Shown: one piece after another, positions 10,317-18,185 of the stretch
Layout of the letters: each line of letters opens with the position of its first letter
Position numbering within the stretch: position 1 is the stretch's first letter
NCBI RefSeq assembly: GCF_000012985.1
Contig: NC_007645.1
Coordinates: 4,300,581 to 4,364,580, forward strand
Direction of reading: 5' to 3'
DNA from: Hahella chejuensis KCTC 2396
GTDB lineage: Bacteria > Pseudomonadota > Gammaproteobacteria > Pseudomonadales > Oleiphilaceae
DNA length: 64,000 nucleotides
The notes under the pieces: generated by a model
The model's database searches: none
Told to the model about the DNA's origin: nothing
Seen by the model: only the letters and a program-made list of their open reading frames with translations
Program-made: the position numbers and the translations under genes

Positions 10317-11849
10317 GTGAATGAGCTGTTAATTAACCCCGGTCAACTTACCCTGGCGGATCTGCGCACAGTCAGCCGCGGCCCAGTGCAACTGTCACTG
10401 AGCGAAGACGCCTACCGCGTCATGGATAAATCCCACGAAGCCGTCGCCCGCGTCATGCGCGAAGGCCGCGTGGTCTATGGCGTCAACACTGGGTTTGGCC
10501 TGCTGGCCAACACCCGTATCGCCGAAGATCAACTGGAAGTGCTGCAGCGCTCTATCGTGCTGTCCCACGCAGCAGGCACTGGCGATTTCATGGACGACGC
10601 CACCGTGCGCCTGATGATGACGCTGAAAATCAATGCGCTGGCGCGGGGCTACTCCGGCATTCGCAGCCTGGTGGTGGATGCGCTGATCAAGCTGGTGAAC
10701 GCAGAAGTTTACCCAATCGTACCGAAGAAAGGCTCCGTGGGCGCTTCCGGCGACCTGGCGCCTCTGGCGCATATGAGCTGCGTGCTGCTGGGCGAAGGCC
10801 AGGCCAGACATGACGGCAAAATCGTCGACGCCATGACCGCCCTGGATATCGCCGGCCTGCAGCCCGTCACCCTGGCGCCGAAAGAAGGGCTTGCTCTGCT
10901 CAACGGCACGCAGGCGTCCACGGCGTTCACCCTGGAAGGCTTGTTCTTCGCCGAGGATTTGTACGCAGCAGCCACGGTCACTGGCGCCATGAGCGTAGAG
11001 GCCGCCCTGGGCAGCCGCACGCCTTTCGACCCCCGCATTCATGACGCCCGCGGCCAGAAAGGCCAGATCGACGCGGCGGTCATGTATCGCCACCTGCTGG
11101 CGGACACCAGTGAGATCGCGCAGAGCCACAGCAACTGCGGCAAGGTGCAGGACCCCTACTCCCTGCGCTGCCAGCCTCAGGTCATGGGCGCCTGTTTGAC
11201 GCAAATCCGCAACGCGGCGGAAGTGCTGCAGGCGGAAGCCAATGCGGTGTCCGATAACCCGCTGGTATTCGCCGACGAAGACGACATTCTGTCCGGCGGC
11301 AACTTCCACGCGGAGCCGGTCGCCATGGCGGCGGATAATCTGGCGTTGGCGCTGGCGGAAATCGGTTCTCTGTCCGAACGCCGCATGGCGTTGTTGATCG
11401 ATCCGAACATGTCCAAACTGCCTCCTTTCCTGGTGGACAACGGCGGCGTGAACTCCGGTTTCATGATCGCTCAGGTGACCAGCGCCGCGCTGGCCAGCGA
11501 GAACAAGTGTCTGTCCCACCCTTCCAGCGTGGACAGCCTGCCGACATCCGCCAACCAGGAAGACCACGTGTCCATGGCGACTTACGCCGGCCGTCGTCTG
11601 ACCGATATGGCGGACAACACCCGCGGCATTCTCGCCATCGAGATTCTGGCCGCCACCCAGGGCATGGATTTCCGTAGCCCGCTGAAATCTTCAGCGCTGG
11701 TGGAGAAAGCGCGCAAGTCTGTGCGTCAGGTGGTGCCGTTCTACGATCACGACCGCTACTTCGGCCCGGACATCGAGCAAGCCAAACAACTGCTGGCTTC
11801 CGCTGTCTTCAACGAATGGCTGCCGCAAGGCATGATGGTCAGCTTCTAA
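10317..11849 (+). CDS. hutH: Histidine ammonia-lyase HutH
   Basis: HutH removes ammonia from L-histidine to give urocanate, the first step of the pathway. The 510-residue length fits the family. The Ala-Ser-Gly triad that cyclises into the MIO electrophile is present in [15 protein letters not shown], with [21 protein letters not shown] and [10 protein letters not shown] as further conserved blocks. GTG 10317 is preferred, with GGAG ten bases upstream; ATG 10296 overlaps the hutU stop codon but lacks a ribosome binding site. It is the last gene of the operon and is followed by a strong terminator. Confidence 0.96.
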   Translation: MNELLINPGQLTLADLRTVSRGPVQLSLSEDAYRVMDKSHEAVARVMREGRVVYGVNTGFGLLANTRIAEDQLEVLQRSIVLSHAAGTGDFMDDATVRLMMTLKINALARGYSGIRSLVVDALIKLVNAEVYPIVPKKGSVGASGDLAPLAHMSCVLLGEGQARHDGKIVDAMTALDIAGLQPVTLAPKEGLALLNGTQASTAFTLEGLFFAEDLYAAATVTGAMSVEAALGSRTPFDPRIHDARGQKGQIDAAVMYRHLLADTSEIAQSHSNCGKVQDPYSLRCQPQVMGACLTQIRNAAEVLQAEANAVSDNPLVFADEDDILSGGNFHAEPVAMAADNLALALAEIGSLSERRMALLIDPNMSKLPPFLVDNGGVNSGFMIAQVTSAALASENKCLSHPSSVDSLPTSANQEDHVSMATYAGRRLTDMADNTRGILAIEILAATQGMDFRSPLKSSALVEKARKSVRQVVPFYDHDRYFGPDIEQAKQLLASAVFNEWLPQGMMVSF

Positions 11850-11872
11850 CCCGCCGTTAGAACTACCCAAAG

Positions 11873-11906
11873 AAAAAGCCGGACGCGATTAAACGTCCGG
11901 CTTTTT
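11873..11906 (+). terminator. Intrinsic terminator after hutH
   Basis: Perfect inverted repeat with arms AAAAAGCCGGACG (11873-11885) and CGTCCGGCTTTTT (11894-11906) around an 8-base loop. The A-tract on one side and T-tract on the other make it bidirectional, serving hutH and the convergent binding-protein gene. Confidence 0.92.
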
Positions 11907-11944
11907 ACTTTAGGGCGCCCCGTCCTGAAATAGATTGGCGCGCA

Positions 11945-12682
11945 CTACTTCATGCCGTATTTCTTCAAGATCTGATCGAAAGTCCCATCCGCCTTCATCG
12001 CCGCCATTCCTTTGTTCAGAGCGCCGATAATCTCTTCGTGCTTGGCGTTGGCGAGGCCGCAGGTGACATGCAAGGTATTGGCGCTCAGCGCGTTCTTGGT
12101 AAACTCAATTTGATCGATTAATCCCGGATCTTCTTTGGCGATCTGCGAGCGGGCCACCAGTTCATCTTCCAAGGTGAGGTCCACCCTGCCGGACACCACT
12201 TTCTTCACATTCGGTAAAAAGTCTGCGGTTTCCGGGCGCTTGAAATTTGTGGCGTTGAGGAACTCATCCCCATATCCATACCCGCGAACGATGCCCACGG
12301 ACTTGCCAGTCAGACTGTCCATCCCGTTATATTCAAACGGGTCGCCTTTGCGTTTGATGAATTTGATTTCATTGGTCAGATAGGGCTCGCTGTAATCGAG
12401 AAACTCCGTTCGCTCTTTCGTCCACCACGTACCGATAAGCACGTCATACTTGGCGTTTTTCACACCATCAATGGCCCTCGCCCAGGGCATGATATTCATC
12501 TCCAGGGTAAACCCGGAACGGGAAAACGCCTCCCGAGCCAGAGAAACGGCGACGCCGCCATCCGGGTCGTTAGGATCGATAAAAGGAGGCCAGGGGTCGC
12601 CGGCGGCAGTGACAGTTTCCGCTCGAACGGAAACCGCAAGGAGTAACGCAAAGAAAGTCAAAACGGCGGATTTAAACTTCAT
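11945..12682 (-). CDS. Periplasmic family-3 solute-binding protein (orphan)
   Basis: Secreted protein of 245 residues starting at ATG 12682, which has TTGAGGG upstream and places a clean signal peptide (MKFKSAVLTFFALLLAVSVRA) at the N-terminus; a longer frame to 12766 is less likely. The mature part shows the SBP_bac_3 fold: DPWPPFIDPNDPDGGVAVSLAREAF, VLIGTWWTKERTEFLDYSEPY and GKSVGIVRGYGYG. Such proteins bind polar amino acids or similar small molecules in ABC transport, or act as sensor modules. No permease or ATPase gene is nearby, so transport partners, if any, are encoded elsewhere. Confidence 0.85.
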   Translation of the reverse strand: MKFKSAVLTFFALLLAVSVRAETVTAAGDPWPPFIDPNDPDGGVAVSLAREAFSRSGFTLEMNIMPWARAIDGVKNAKYDVLIGTWWTKERTEFLDYSEPYLTNEIKFIKRKGDPFEYNGMDSLTGKSVGIVRGYGYGDEFLNATNFKRPETADFLPNVKKVVSGRVDLTLEDELVARSQIAKEDPGLIDQIEFTKNALSANTLHVTCGLANAKHEEIIGALNKGMAAMKADGTFDQILKKYGMK

Positions 12683-12820
12683 CGAAGAAACCCTCAACTG
12701 ATTAACGGGAAATCTACGCGTCCGTTCAATCAAATTATGGTTGAAGGGACCGGATTTGCCAGACAATCGAGCGGTTTCAGAACATTACAGCAGAAAAAGT
12801 TTGTTAATCCTTGGATTCAA

Positions 12821-13279
12821 CTATACGCAGGGCTCTGCACTAAACTGAGTATGCCCACGATCTTCCCAACAGCGCCAACTCTGCTTCATTTCAACAACAA
12901 TCCACTTGTCGCTTATATTCCTTTTCAAAACAATATGGTAGCGATATCCGCTTACCGAGTCATCATCGGGGATATTATCGTTAATCAGCACGACACTATA
13001 TTCCTTTTCAGAGCCCTTTCTGTTTGACCTGACAACCACCGCTCCCTGCTCACTTATTGGCCCGCTAATCATCGAAAGCACGGCAAACAAATCGCTTTCA
13101 GACTGATTGTTAATTCTCTTATTAAGGCCCGATATATCTATATTTTCTGAGCTCAGTACAGGAATCGATAAAAGTGATTCGTCACTCGCAGCACTGTCTC
13201 TTAGTGAACAAGCGCCTACAAACACAGTAGAGCTTGCGATCAAAATAGCGCATGCGCGTAATTCAAAACTGTACTGCAC
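12821..13279 (-). CDS. Small lipoprotein of unknown function
   Basis: A 152-residue protein from GTG 13279, chosen because AGGGGG lies six bases upstream; the frame opens further to 13330. The N-terminus carries a hydrophobic segment ending in a lipobox (VFVGAC), so it should be lipid-anchored after cleavage. The mature part is mixed polar sequence, with VLSMISGPISEQGAVVV and a tryptophan-containing C-terminus (DKWIVVEMKQSWRCWEDRG). I do not recognise a family. The DNA is AT-richer than its neighbours, and it sits between two orphan binding-protein genes. Confidence 0.65.
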   Translation of the reverse strand: MQYSFELRACAILIASSTVFVGACSLRDSAASDESLLSIPVLSSENIDISGLNKRINNQSESDLFAVLSMISGPISEQGAVVVRSNRKGSEKEYSVVLINDNIPDDDSVSGYRYHIVLKRNISDKWIVVEMKQSWRCWEDRGHTQFSAEPCV

Positions 13280-13418
13280 TCTATACCCCCTTCGATTTCT
13301 CCAATGATTAGTGGTGGCTAATTTAGACACGCACCGAAATCTAACGCCTATACTTAATACAGCTACTTGCGGCGTCTATTCAACTCACACAAGCGCATAG
13401 TTCGGGAGGTCCGTTTCC

Positions 13419-14210
13419 ATGAAATGGTTTCTGGTCGCTTTTTGCTGCTGGCTTGCGCCATGGTGTCAGGCCAGGACTCTGTTGGTGGGCATGGAGGAAG
13501 CCAATAATTCGCCTTTTGAATATATCGATGAAACGGCGCATCTTACCGGTTTTCACGTTGAAATCATGCGAGCGGTGGCGGGGCGGCTGAGTTGGGATAT
13601 CGAGTTCCGTCGACATCCGTGGAAAAGGGCCATGAAAGAACTGGAGGAAGGCGGCGTGCATGCAGTGACCTTCGTCGCCATCTCTCCTGAGAGACAGAAA
13701 TTCGCCGATTTTTTACCGGACAACCTGCTGCATGTCTCCCGCACCACCCTGTATATCAGACGCGACCGCAGTGACGAAATTCGCTATGAGCCGCCTTTAG
13801 AGCAGTTTATCTGGCGTTGGCGCACAGCGGCGGCCAGCGGTTATTACATGAGCGATCAAGTGATTGACCTGTTGCGCAGAAAGGCGCCTATCGAGCAACC
13901 TACCGTCAATCAATCACAGCTTTTCATCATGCTGATCAGTAATCGATTCGACGCCATCTTCGGCGCCACCAGCGCCATAGAAAGAGCCCGCGCAGAAATT
14001 GCCGGCCTGGATGAACAAGTGCAACGCCTGGACGGGGCGCTGTTCCCCGGTAAGCGTATGTATGCGGCGTTCTCGCGCAAAGCCCCGGACGGCATGGCGG
14101 AAGAGTTCGCCGAAGCCTATCGTTTATATCGTATGGACAATGCATATGAAGAACTGAAAAAGCGCTTTGGCATGGAAGAGCTCGCTCCCAGCCCCACTGA
14201 ATTTCAATAA
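13419..14210 (+). CDS. Periplasmic family-3 solute-binding protein (orphan)
   Basis: The 263-residue protein starts at ATG 13419 with GGGAGG upstream and has a short signal peptide ending WCQA. The mature sequence follows the SBP_bac_3 pattern: SPFEYIDETAHLTGFHVEIMRAVAGRL, then VHAVTFVAISPERQKFADFLP. The C-terminus is helical. It is related in fold to the binding protein at 11945 on the other strand, and like it has no transport genes beside it. Ligand unknown; a polar amino acid or related compound is the family norm. Confidence 0.82.
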   Translation: MKWFLVAFCCWLAPWCQARTLLVGMEEANNSPFEYIDETAHLTGFHVEIMRAVAGRLSWDIEFRRHPWKRAMKELEEGGVHAVTFVAISPERQKFADFLPDNLLHVSRTTLYIRRDRSDEIRYEPPLEQFIWRWRTAAASGYYMSDQVIDLLRRKAPIEQPTVNQSQLFIMLISNRFDAIFGATSAIERARAEIAGLDEQVQRLDGALFPGKRMYAAFSRKAPDGMAEEFAEAYRLYRMDNAYEELKKRFGMEELAPSPTEFQ

Positions 14211-14343
14211 TCCAGGGTCTGCCAGACATGGACGTCGCCATGAATACAAAGCGCCTTACCAAATTCCGGTCCCTCCAGTTTTGCCGTTGCAAAACAACGT
14301 CAAATCCAAGCGCTCACCACCCAAAGCACTGCTCCACACAACC

Positions 14344-14349
14344 TATAAT
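14344..14349 (+). promoter_or_regulatory. Consensus -10 element at the edge of the repeat array
   Basis: TATAAT matches the sigma-70 -10 consensus exactly, and its last three bases are also the first bases of the repeat array. A start of transcription about seven bases downstream would fall inside the first repeat, so the leader of the protease mRNA would be made of repeats. No good -35 element is visible at the usual spacing. Confidence 0.45.
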
Positions 14350-14430
14350 GGCGCATGCAATGGCGCATGCAATGGCGCATGCAATGGCGCATGCAATGGC
14401 GCATGCAATGGCGCATGCAATGGCGCATAC
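14347..14430 (+). repeat. Seven tandem 12-bp repeats (AATGGCGCATGC)
   Basis: Seven head-to-tail copies of AATGGCGCATGC. The first six are identical; the seventh ends ATAC instead of ATGC. Each perfect copy holds the palindrome GCATGC. The array lies in the 248-bp gap before the protease gene, ending 28 bases before its ATG. The 12-base period keeps reading frame, and one frame translates as repeated Met-Ala-His-Ala. Units are too short and contiguous for CRISPR. Slippage could change copy number. Confidence 0.95.
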
Positions 14431-14455
14431 CGATATTCATCCCCCTATAAGGTGA
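14348..14455 (+). other. Possible leader ORF (MAHA-repeat peptide) upstream of the protease
   Basis: Starting at the first ATG in the array, this 35-codon frame encodes seven Met-Ala-His units and then TDIHPPIR. Its TGA stop (14453-14455) lies inside the AAGGTGA ribosome binding segment of the protease gene, four bases before the ATG at 14459. That geometry suits translational coupling. There is no ribosome binding site ahead of the first ATG, so translation is uncertain. Confidence 0.3.
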
Positions 14456-14458
14456 TCC

Positions 14459-16309
14459 ATGTCCTATACCCGAGTCTCCGCCACGACTTTCCGCTTGCTT
14501 GCAGCCAGCCTCATCACATCGACGCTGCTCACCGCCTGCTCGAATGACGACGCGCCGGCGCCATCCCAGAAAGGGACGCACATCGTCATCGTGGAGCCCA
14601 AAGGCCAAGACAAGCAAACTGTCGATACGCACATCATCCGCTCGATTCAGGAAGCGCGGGAAGCCGCTGTCTCCATCAGTGTGGGCGCCAGCGTAGGTTC
14701 CGGTTTCTTCATCAACAAAGACTGCCTGATCGTCACCAACAAACATGTGGTGGAGTTTGATAGCCCCGCACTGCTCAATGTTTCCGCCGCGATGGACAAA
14801 GCGGATAGAGAAACGCAGGTGATGCGCGAACGCATCGCCGCTTGGGAGAAGCGCCATCCCAAATATAAAGGCTCGGATCAGCATAGTGTGGATCAGGACA
14901 AACTGCGCAGCATGGAAAAATATCGCCAGGAGCTGCAGCAAGCTTACGATAAACTGTCTTCCGAACAGAGAAACGCCAGCGTCCAGGTTAAGACCCTGGA
15001 TGGACGCACTTTCGCCGCGCACACCGTAGTTAAAAGCGAAGACACCGACTTGGCCTTTCTGGTCGGCGCCGTCAAAGAGTGCCGATACTTCGACGCGGCG
15101 GTGAAAACCGATCCGGCAGTGGGACAGCCCACATATACCGTCGGCTCGCCCGCCGGACTGGAATTTACCGTTACCTCCGGCATTCTCTCCGGCATCAGAG
15201 ACTTCGAAGGCGTTACTCTGCTGCAAACGGACGCCGCCATCAACCCAGGCAACAGCGGCGGACCGCTGCTGGACGCCAACGCCAAAGTCATCGGCGTGAA
15301 CACCTTGCGTCTGAGTGGTATGGAAGGCATTGGCATGGCGATTCCTATCGCCACGGTCAAAGAGCAAATCAACCGCAATCTGTTGCTGACGAGCGGCTCC
15401 CCATCGCAACCCGCAACGTCAACAGCCAGCGCTAAGTTCGACTATGACAGTTACCGCGAAGATGCGTTGCGCAACGCACAGCCGGTCGCCGTGGACGTCA
15501 GCAAGCTAAGCGAAGCCTGTGAACAGGATTACGTCAATTCAAAATATGCGGCGGCCATGAGCTCCTGTAAAACCTCCTCTTCCCATGGGCATCAACAAGG
15601 ACATTTCTATATGGGTAAAATGCTGCTGGAGGGACTGGCTGGACAGCAGGATTATTATTTAGCAGCGGATTACATGAAAAAGGCGGCGGAAGCCGGAATC
15701 ATGGAAGCTCAAATGTTACTGGGGCAAATGTATCAGTATGGCGTGGGTATCAGCCCCAACAGCTCGTCGGCATTGAAGTGGCTGACGGAAGCCGCCAACC
15801 AGAACAGTAAAGAAGCGCTGAACTCGCTGGGTTTGATCTATAAGGAAGGGCAAATCGTCTACCGCTCCTATGAGCAGGCCGCCAGTTATTTCGAGAAAGC
15901 CATCGTCGCCGGCAGCACCAACGCTTTGCATAATCTGGGCGTGATGTACTTACAGGGACAGGGTATGACCAAGAACGAAAGCAAGGGGTTTGAGCACTTT
16001 CTCAAGGCCGCCCAACGGGGCAATCCCGTCTCCCAATTGAGCGTCGCTTACTGTTACTACAAAAAACTGGGCGTCAACAAAGACTATGTGGAGGCCTACG
16101 CCTGGCTGACCGCCGCTGAACTCAACAAGAAAGGCAAAACCATCACAGACTGGGACCCGCAACGCGCGTCTGAAATGAAGCAATTCCTGAAAGGCATCAT
16201 GAACAGCAAGCAACTCGCCCAGGCGACGGCCATGTCCAATGATTACGTTAAACGCTACAGCAATGTGTCAACGGAAACATCACTGGCCGCCAAAGCAGGC
16301 AAACTCTGA
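14459..16309 (+). CDS. Trypsin-like (DegP-type) lipoprotein protease with Sel1 repeats
   Basis: A 616-residue protein with a lipoprotein signal (lipobox LLTAC, cysteine 27). Residues about 70-300 form a trypsin-like domain with His96 in VTNKHVV, Asp197 in EDTDLAFLV and Ser266 in NPGNSGGPLLD, the HtrA/DegP-style triad. A charged helical insert (about residues 108-170) separates His96 from Asp197, much longer than in DegP. No PDZ domain is seen. From about residue 370 to 560 there are around five Sel1/TPR-like repeats (for example AEAGIMEAQMLLGQMYQYGVG), which bind protein partners. ATG 14459 has AAGGTG upstream. A periplasmic or surface quality-control or signalling protease is likely. Confidence 0.85.
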   Translation: MSYTRVSATTFRLLAASLITSTLLTACSNDDAPAPSQKGTHIVIVEPKGQDKQTVDTHIIRSIQEAREAAVSISVGASVGSGFFINKDCLIVTNKHVVEFDSPALLNVSAAMDKADRETQVMRERIAAWEKRHPKYKGSDQHSVDQDKLRSMEKYRQELQQAYDKLSSEQRNASVQVKTLDGRTFAAHTVVKSEDTDLAFLVGAVKECRYFDAAVKTDPAVGQPTYTVGSPAGLEFTVTSGILSGIRDFEGVTLLQTDAAINPGNSGGPLLDANAKVIGVNTLRLSGMEGIGMAIPIATVKEQINRNLLLTSGSPSQPATSTASAKFDYDSYREDALRNAQPVAVDVSKLSEACEQDYVNSKYAAAMSSCKTSSSHGHQQGHFYMGKMLLEGLAGQQDYYLAADYMKKAAEAGIMEAQMLLGQMYQYGVGISPNSSSALKWLTEAANQNSKEALNSLGLIYKEGQIVYRSYEQAASYFEKAIVAGSTNALHNLGVMYLQGQGMTKNESKGFEHFLKAAQRGNPVSQLSVAYCYYKKLGVNKDYVEAYAWLTAAELNKKGKTITDWDPQRASEMKQFLKGIMNSKQLAQATAMSNDYVKRYSNVSTETSLAAKAGKL

Positions 16310-16354
16310 GTTCCTGGTTCGCGGACATAGCGGCGTCCGTCGCGTCGAGATGGC

Positions 16355-17224
16355 TCAGCTGATTTGATTTAACGGGATCTTCAAATAGCGAACGCCGTTG
16401 TCAGCCGCCTCAGGCAGCTTGCCGCCGCGGATGTTTACCTGCAGAGACGGCAGCATGAGCGCAGGCGCCCCGAGCTTGGCGTCCCTGTCTTTGCGCTGCT
16501 GCACGAAACCCTGTTCGGAAACGCCGTCATGACACAGTACGTTCTCTCTGCGCTGTTCCGCCACCGTGCTTTCATAACGCAGCTCGCGGCCGTTGGGCAG
16601 GTAATCGTGGCAGACAAAAAAGCGGGTTTGCGGCGGCAATGACAGAATACGTCGAATGGAGCGATACAGCTCCGTCGCGTCGCCTCCGGGGAAGTCCGCC
16701 CGCGCCGCGCCGTAATCCGGCATAAACAGCGTATCGCCAATAAACACCGCGTCAGCGACCACGTAACTGACACAGGCGGGCGTGTGCCCCGGGGTGTACA
16801 TTACCTGGGCGGGCGTCGTCCCTATGTGAAACGTCTCGCCATCACGAAATAAGTGATCAAACTGCGAACCATCCACCGCAAACTCCGTCCCCAGATCAAA
16901 TATACGCCCGAACGCGCTCTGCACCTCGCGGATATGCTCGCCAATGGCGACTTTGCCGCCTAATTCGCGCTTCAGCCATTGCGCCGCAGACAGATGATCC
17001 GCATGGGCATGGGTTTCCAGTATCCACTCAACTTGCAGCCCGCTCTCCTTCACATAGCGAACGATATTTTGCGCCGAGTCAGTGCTGACGCGCCCGGCGG
17101 CGGAATCGTAATCCAGCACCGGGTCAATAATAGCGCAACGGCTATCCCCTTCTGCATGCGTCACGTAACTTAGCGTATACGTCGCCCGATCAAAAAAGGG
17201 CCGCACGATCAAATTCATTTCCAT
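16355..17224 (-). CDS. Metallo-beta-lactamase-fold hydrolase, persulfide dioxygenase-like
   Basis: The 289-residue protein has the metal-binding motif THAHADH at residues 71-77 plus TPGHTPACVSYV and FIGDTLFMPDYG, matching the ETHE1/Blh group of the MBL fold, whose members oxidise glutathione persulfide to sulfite. The segment PDYGAARADFPGGDA is typical of that group. It is divergent from the ArsR-type repressor gene at 17351 and the following DUF442 and TauE genes; the same set forms bigR-type loci elsewhere. The start is ATG 17224; ATG 17218 two codons later is an alternative. Function is inferred from motif and context. Confidence 0.83.
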   Translation of the reverse strand: MEMNLIVRPFFDRATYTLSYVTHAEGDSRCAIIDPVLDYDSAAGRVSTDSAQNIVRYVKESGLQVEWILETHAHADHLSAAQWLKRELGGKVAIGEHIREVQSAFGRIFDLGTEFAVDGSQFDHLFRDGETFHIGTTPAQVMYTPGHTPACVSYVVADAVFIGDTLFMPDYGAARADFPGGDATELYRSIRRILSLPPQTRFFVCHDYLPNGRELRYESTVAEQRRENVLCHDGVSEQGFVQQRKDRDAKLGAPALMLPSLQVNIRGGKLPEAADNGVRYLKIPLNQIS

Positions 17225-17334
17225 CCCCTTGGCTCTTAAACTATTAAGTCCATGACAGCAAAGTTAAGTCATTCGGACATTGCGCAATTGATATAGATTA
17301 AATATATTAGCTTAGACTGATTTAGAAAACACTT

Positions 17335-17352
17335 ATTTAGATTTAACTAAAT
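17335..17352. promoter_or_regulatory. Putative operator of the persulfide-responsive ArsR repressor
   Basis: Inverted repeat ATTTAG-ATTTAA-CTAAAT with perfect 6-bp half sites, overlapping the start codon of the repressor gene in the short AT-rich divergent region. ArsR-family repressors such as BigR bind AT-rich inverted repeats like this and would block both divergent transcripts. Related AT-rich half sites lie further left (17296-17322). Confidence 0.5.
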
Positions 17353-17734
17353 GAAAAAGAAAGTCGCTGCTCCCCATTCCTCCCCCCTTTCTCCATCGGA
17401 CTTAATGGGGGCGGCCTTGAATGCGGAAGCGGCGGCGGCGCTGATGCAGGCTCTTTCCAATCCTCATCGCTTGATGATTCTGTGCGCTCTTTCCGAGGGC
17501 GAGCGTAAGGTCAGCGAATTAAATCAATTCGTAGAACTGTCGCAATCAGCGCTATCGCAACATCTGGCGGTGCTGCGCCATCAACATCTGGTGCATACGC
17601 GCAAACAGGCGCAAGCCGTTTATTATTCCGTGGCGGAGGGACCGGCTATGGCCATAGTTAAACTCCTGCACCGCCACTATTGCAGCAACGCTGCTTCAAC
17701 CCAAACCACTCAAGGAGAACCCCATGACAGATGA
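17351..17734 (+). CDS. ArsR-family repressor of the BigR/SqrR type
   Basis: A 127-residue winged-helix protein with recognition helix SQSALSQHLAVLRHQHLV. It has exactly two cysteines, Cys45 (LMILCAL) and Cys111 (HRHYCSN), 66 residues apart, the same arrangement as the persulfide-sensing cysteine pair of SqrR and BigR. A polysulfide bridge between them would release DNA and switch on sulfide/persulfide detoxification genes. Neighbours (MBL-fold hydrolase, DUF442, TauE) support this. No ribosome binding site precedes ATG 17351; ATG 17405 is a possible shorter start. Its end overlaps the next gene by 11 bases. Confidence 0.85.
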   Translation: MKKKVAAPHSSPLSPSDLMGAALNAEAAAALMQALSNPHRLMILCALSEGERKVSELNQFVELSQSALSQHLAVLRHQHLVHTRKQAQAVYYSVAEGPAMAIVKLLHRHYCSNAASTQTTQGEPHDR

Positions 17735-18185
17735 CGTCTCTCTGCTGCTGCCCAATCTGCGTCGGCCGCAACCGGAGCTTTTCACTTGCGGCCTGCCAGC
17801 GCCAGATGATTTCCCACGCATACGGGCGGCGGGGGTAAAAACAGTCGTCAGTTTATGCCAGCCTCACGAAACGCCTCTGCTGAATGCGTTCCCTGTCGAT
17901 AATCAGGGATTACAGCTATTTAGCATTCCGGTGGCGGGCCCGCAGGATTTAACGGAAGCAAACGCCCGGGCGCTGGCGGACATACTGAATGAAGCGGAAA
18001 ACTGTCCGGTTCTGGTTCACTGCATGAGCAGCAACCGGGTTGGCGCGCTGCTGGCGTTGAAAGCCTTCTTCGTGGATGGCGCTTCCTTAGAGGAAGCATT
18101 GGATATCGGCTGCGCGGGCGGCCTGGCCAGCCTGGAGCAGGAAGTCCGTCGTTTACTGACCGCCGCCGCACCGCAAACATGCTGA
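17724..18185 (+). CDS. DUF442 (Blh-type) phosphatase-like/sulfurtransferase-like protein
   Basis: A 153-residue cytoplasmic protein of the beta-lactamase-hydrolase-like phosphatase family. The catalytic loop VHCMSSNRVG (Cys100, Arg105) is intact. In bigR/blh loci this domain is fused to, or sits next to, an MBL-fold persulfide dioxygenase and probably handles a sulfane-sulfur intermediate, although it looks like a dual-specificity phosphatase. The gene overlaps the repressor gene by 11 bases and the exporter gene by 7, so all three are one operon. ATG 17724 has AAGGAGAA upstream. Confidence 0.82.
   Translation: MTDDVSLLLPNLRRPQPELFTCGLPAPDDFPRIRAAGVKTVVSLCQPHETPLLNAFPVDNQGLQLFSIPVAGPQDLTEANARALADILNEAENCPVLVHCMSSNRVGALLALKAFFVDGASLEEALDIGCAGGLASLEQEVRRLLTAAAPQTC

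Noticed and set aside
10395-11567. 390-residue minus-strand frame antisense to hutH
   Set aside because: It lies wholly inside a well-supported hutH. The long antisense frame comes from the codon bias of GC-rich coding DNA; the product has no family features.
14347-14430. Repeat array considered as a CRISPR or origin iteron set
   Set aside because: Units are 12 bp, contiguous and without spacers, so not CRISPR. No replication initiator gene or DnaA boxes are near, so iterons are unlikely.
14300-15409. 369-residue minus-strand frame across the repeat array and protease gene
   Set aside because: It is opposite the protease gene with its catalytic motifs and includes translated repeats; no start signal.
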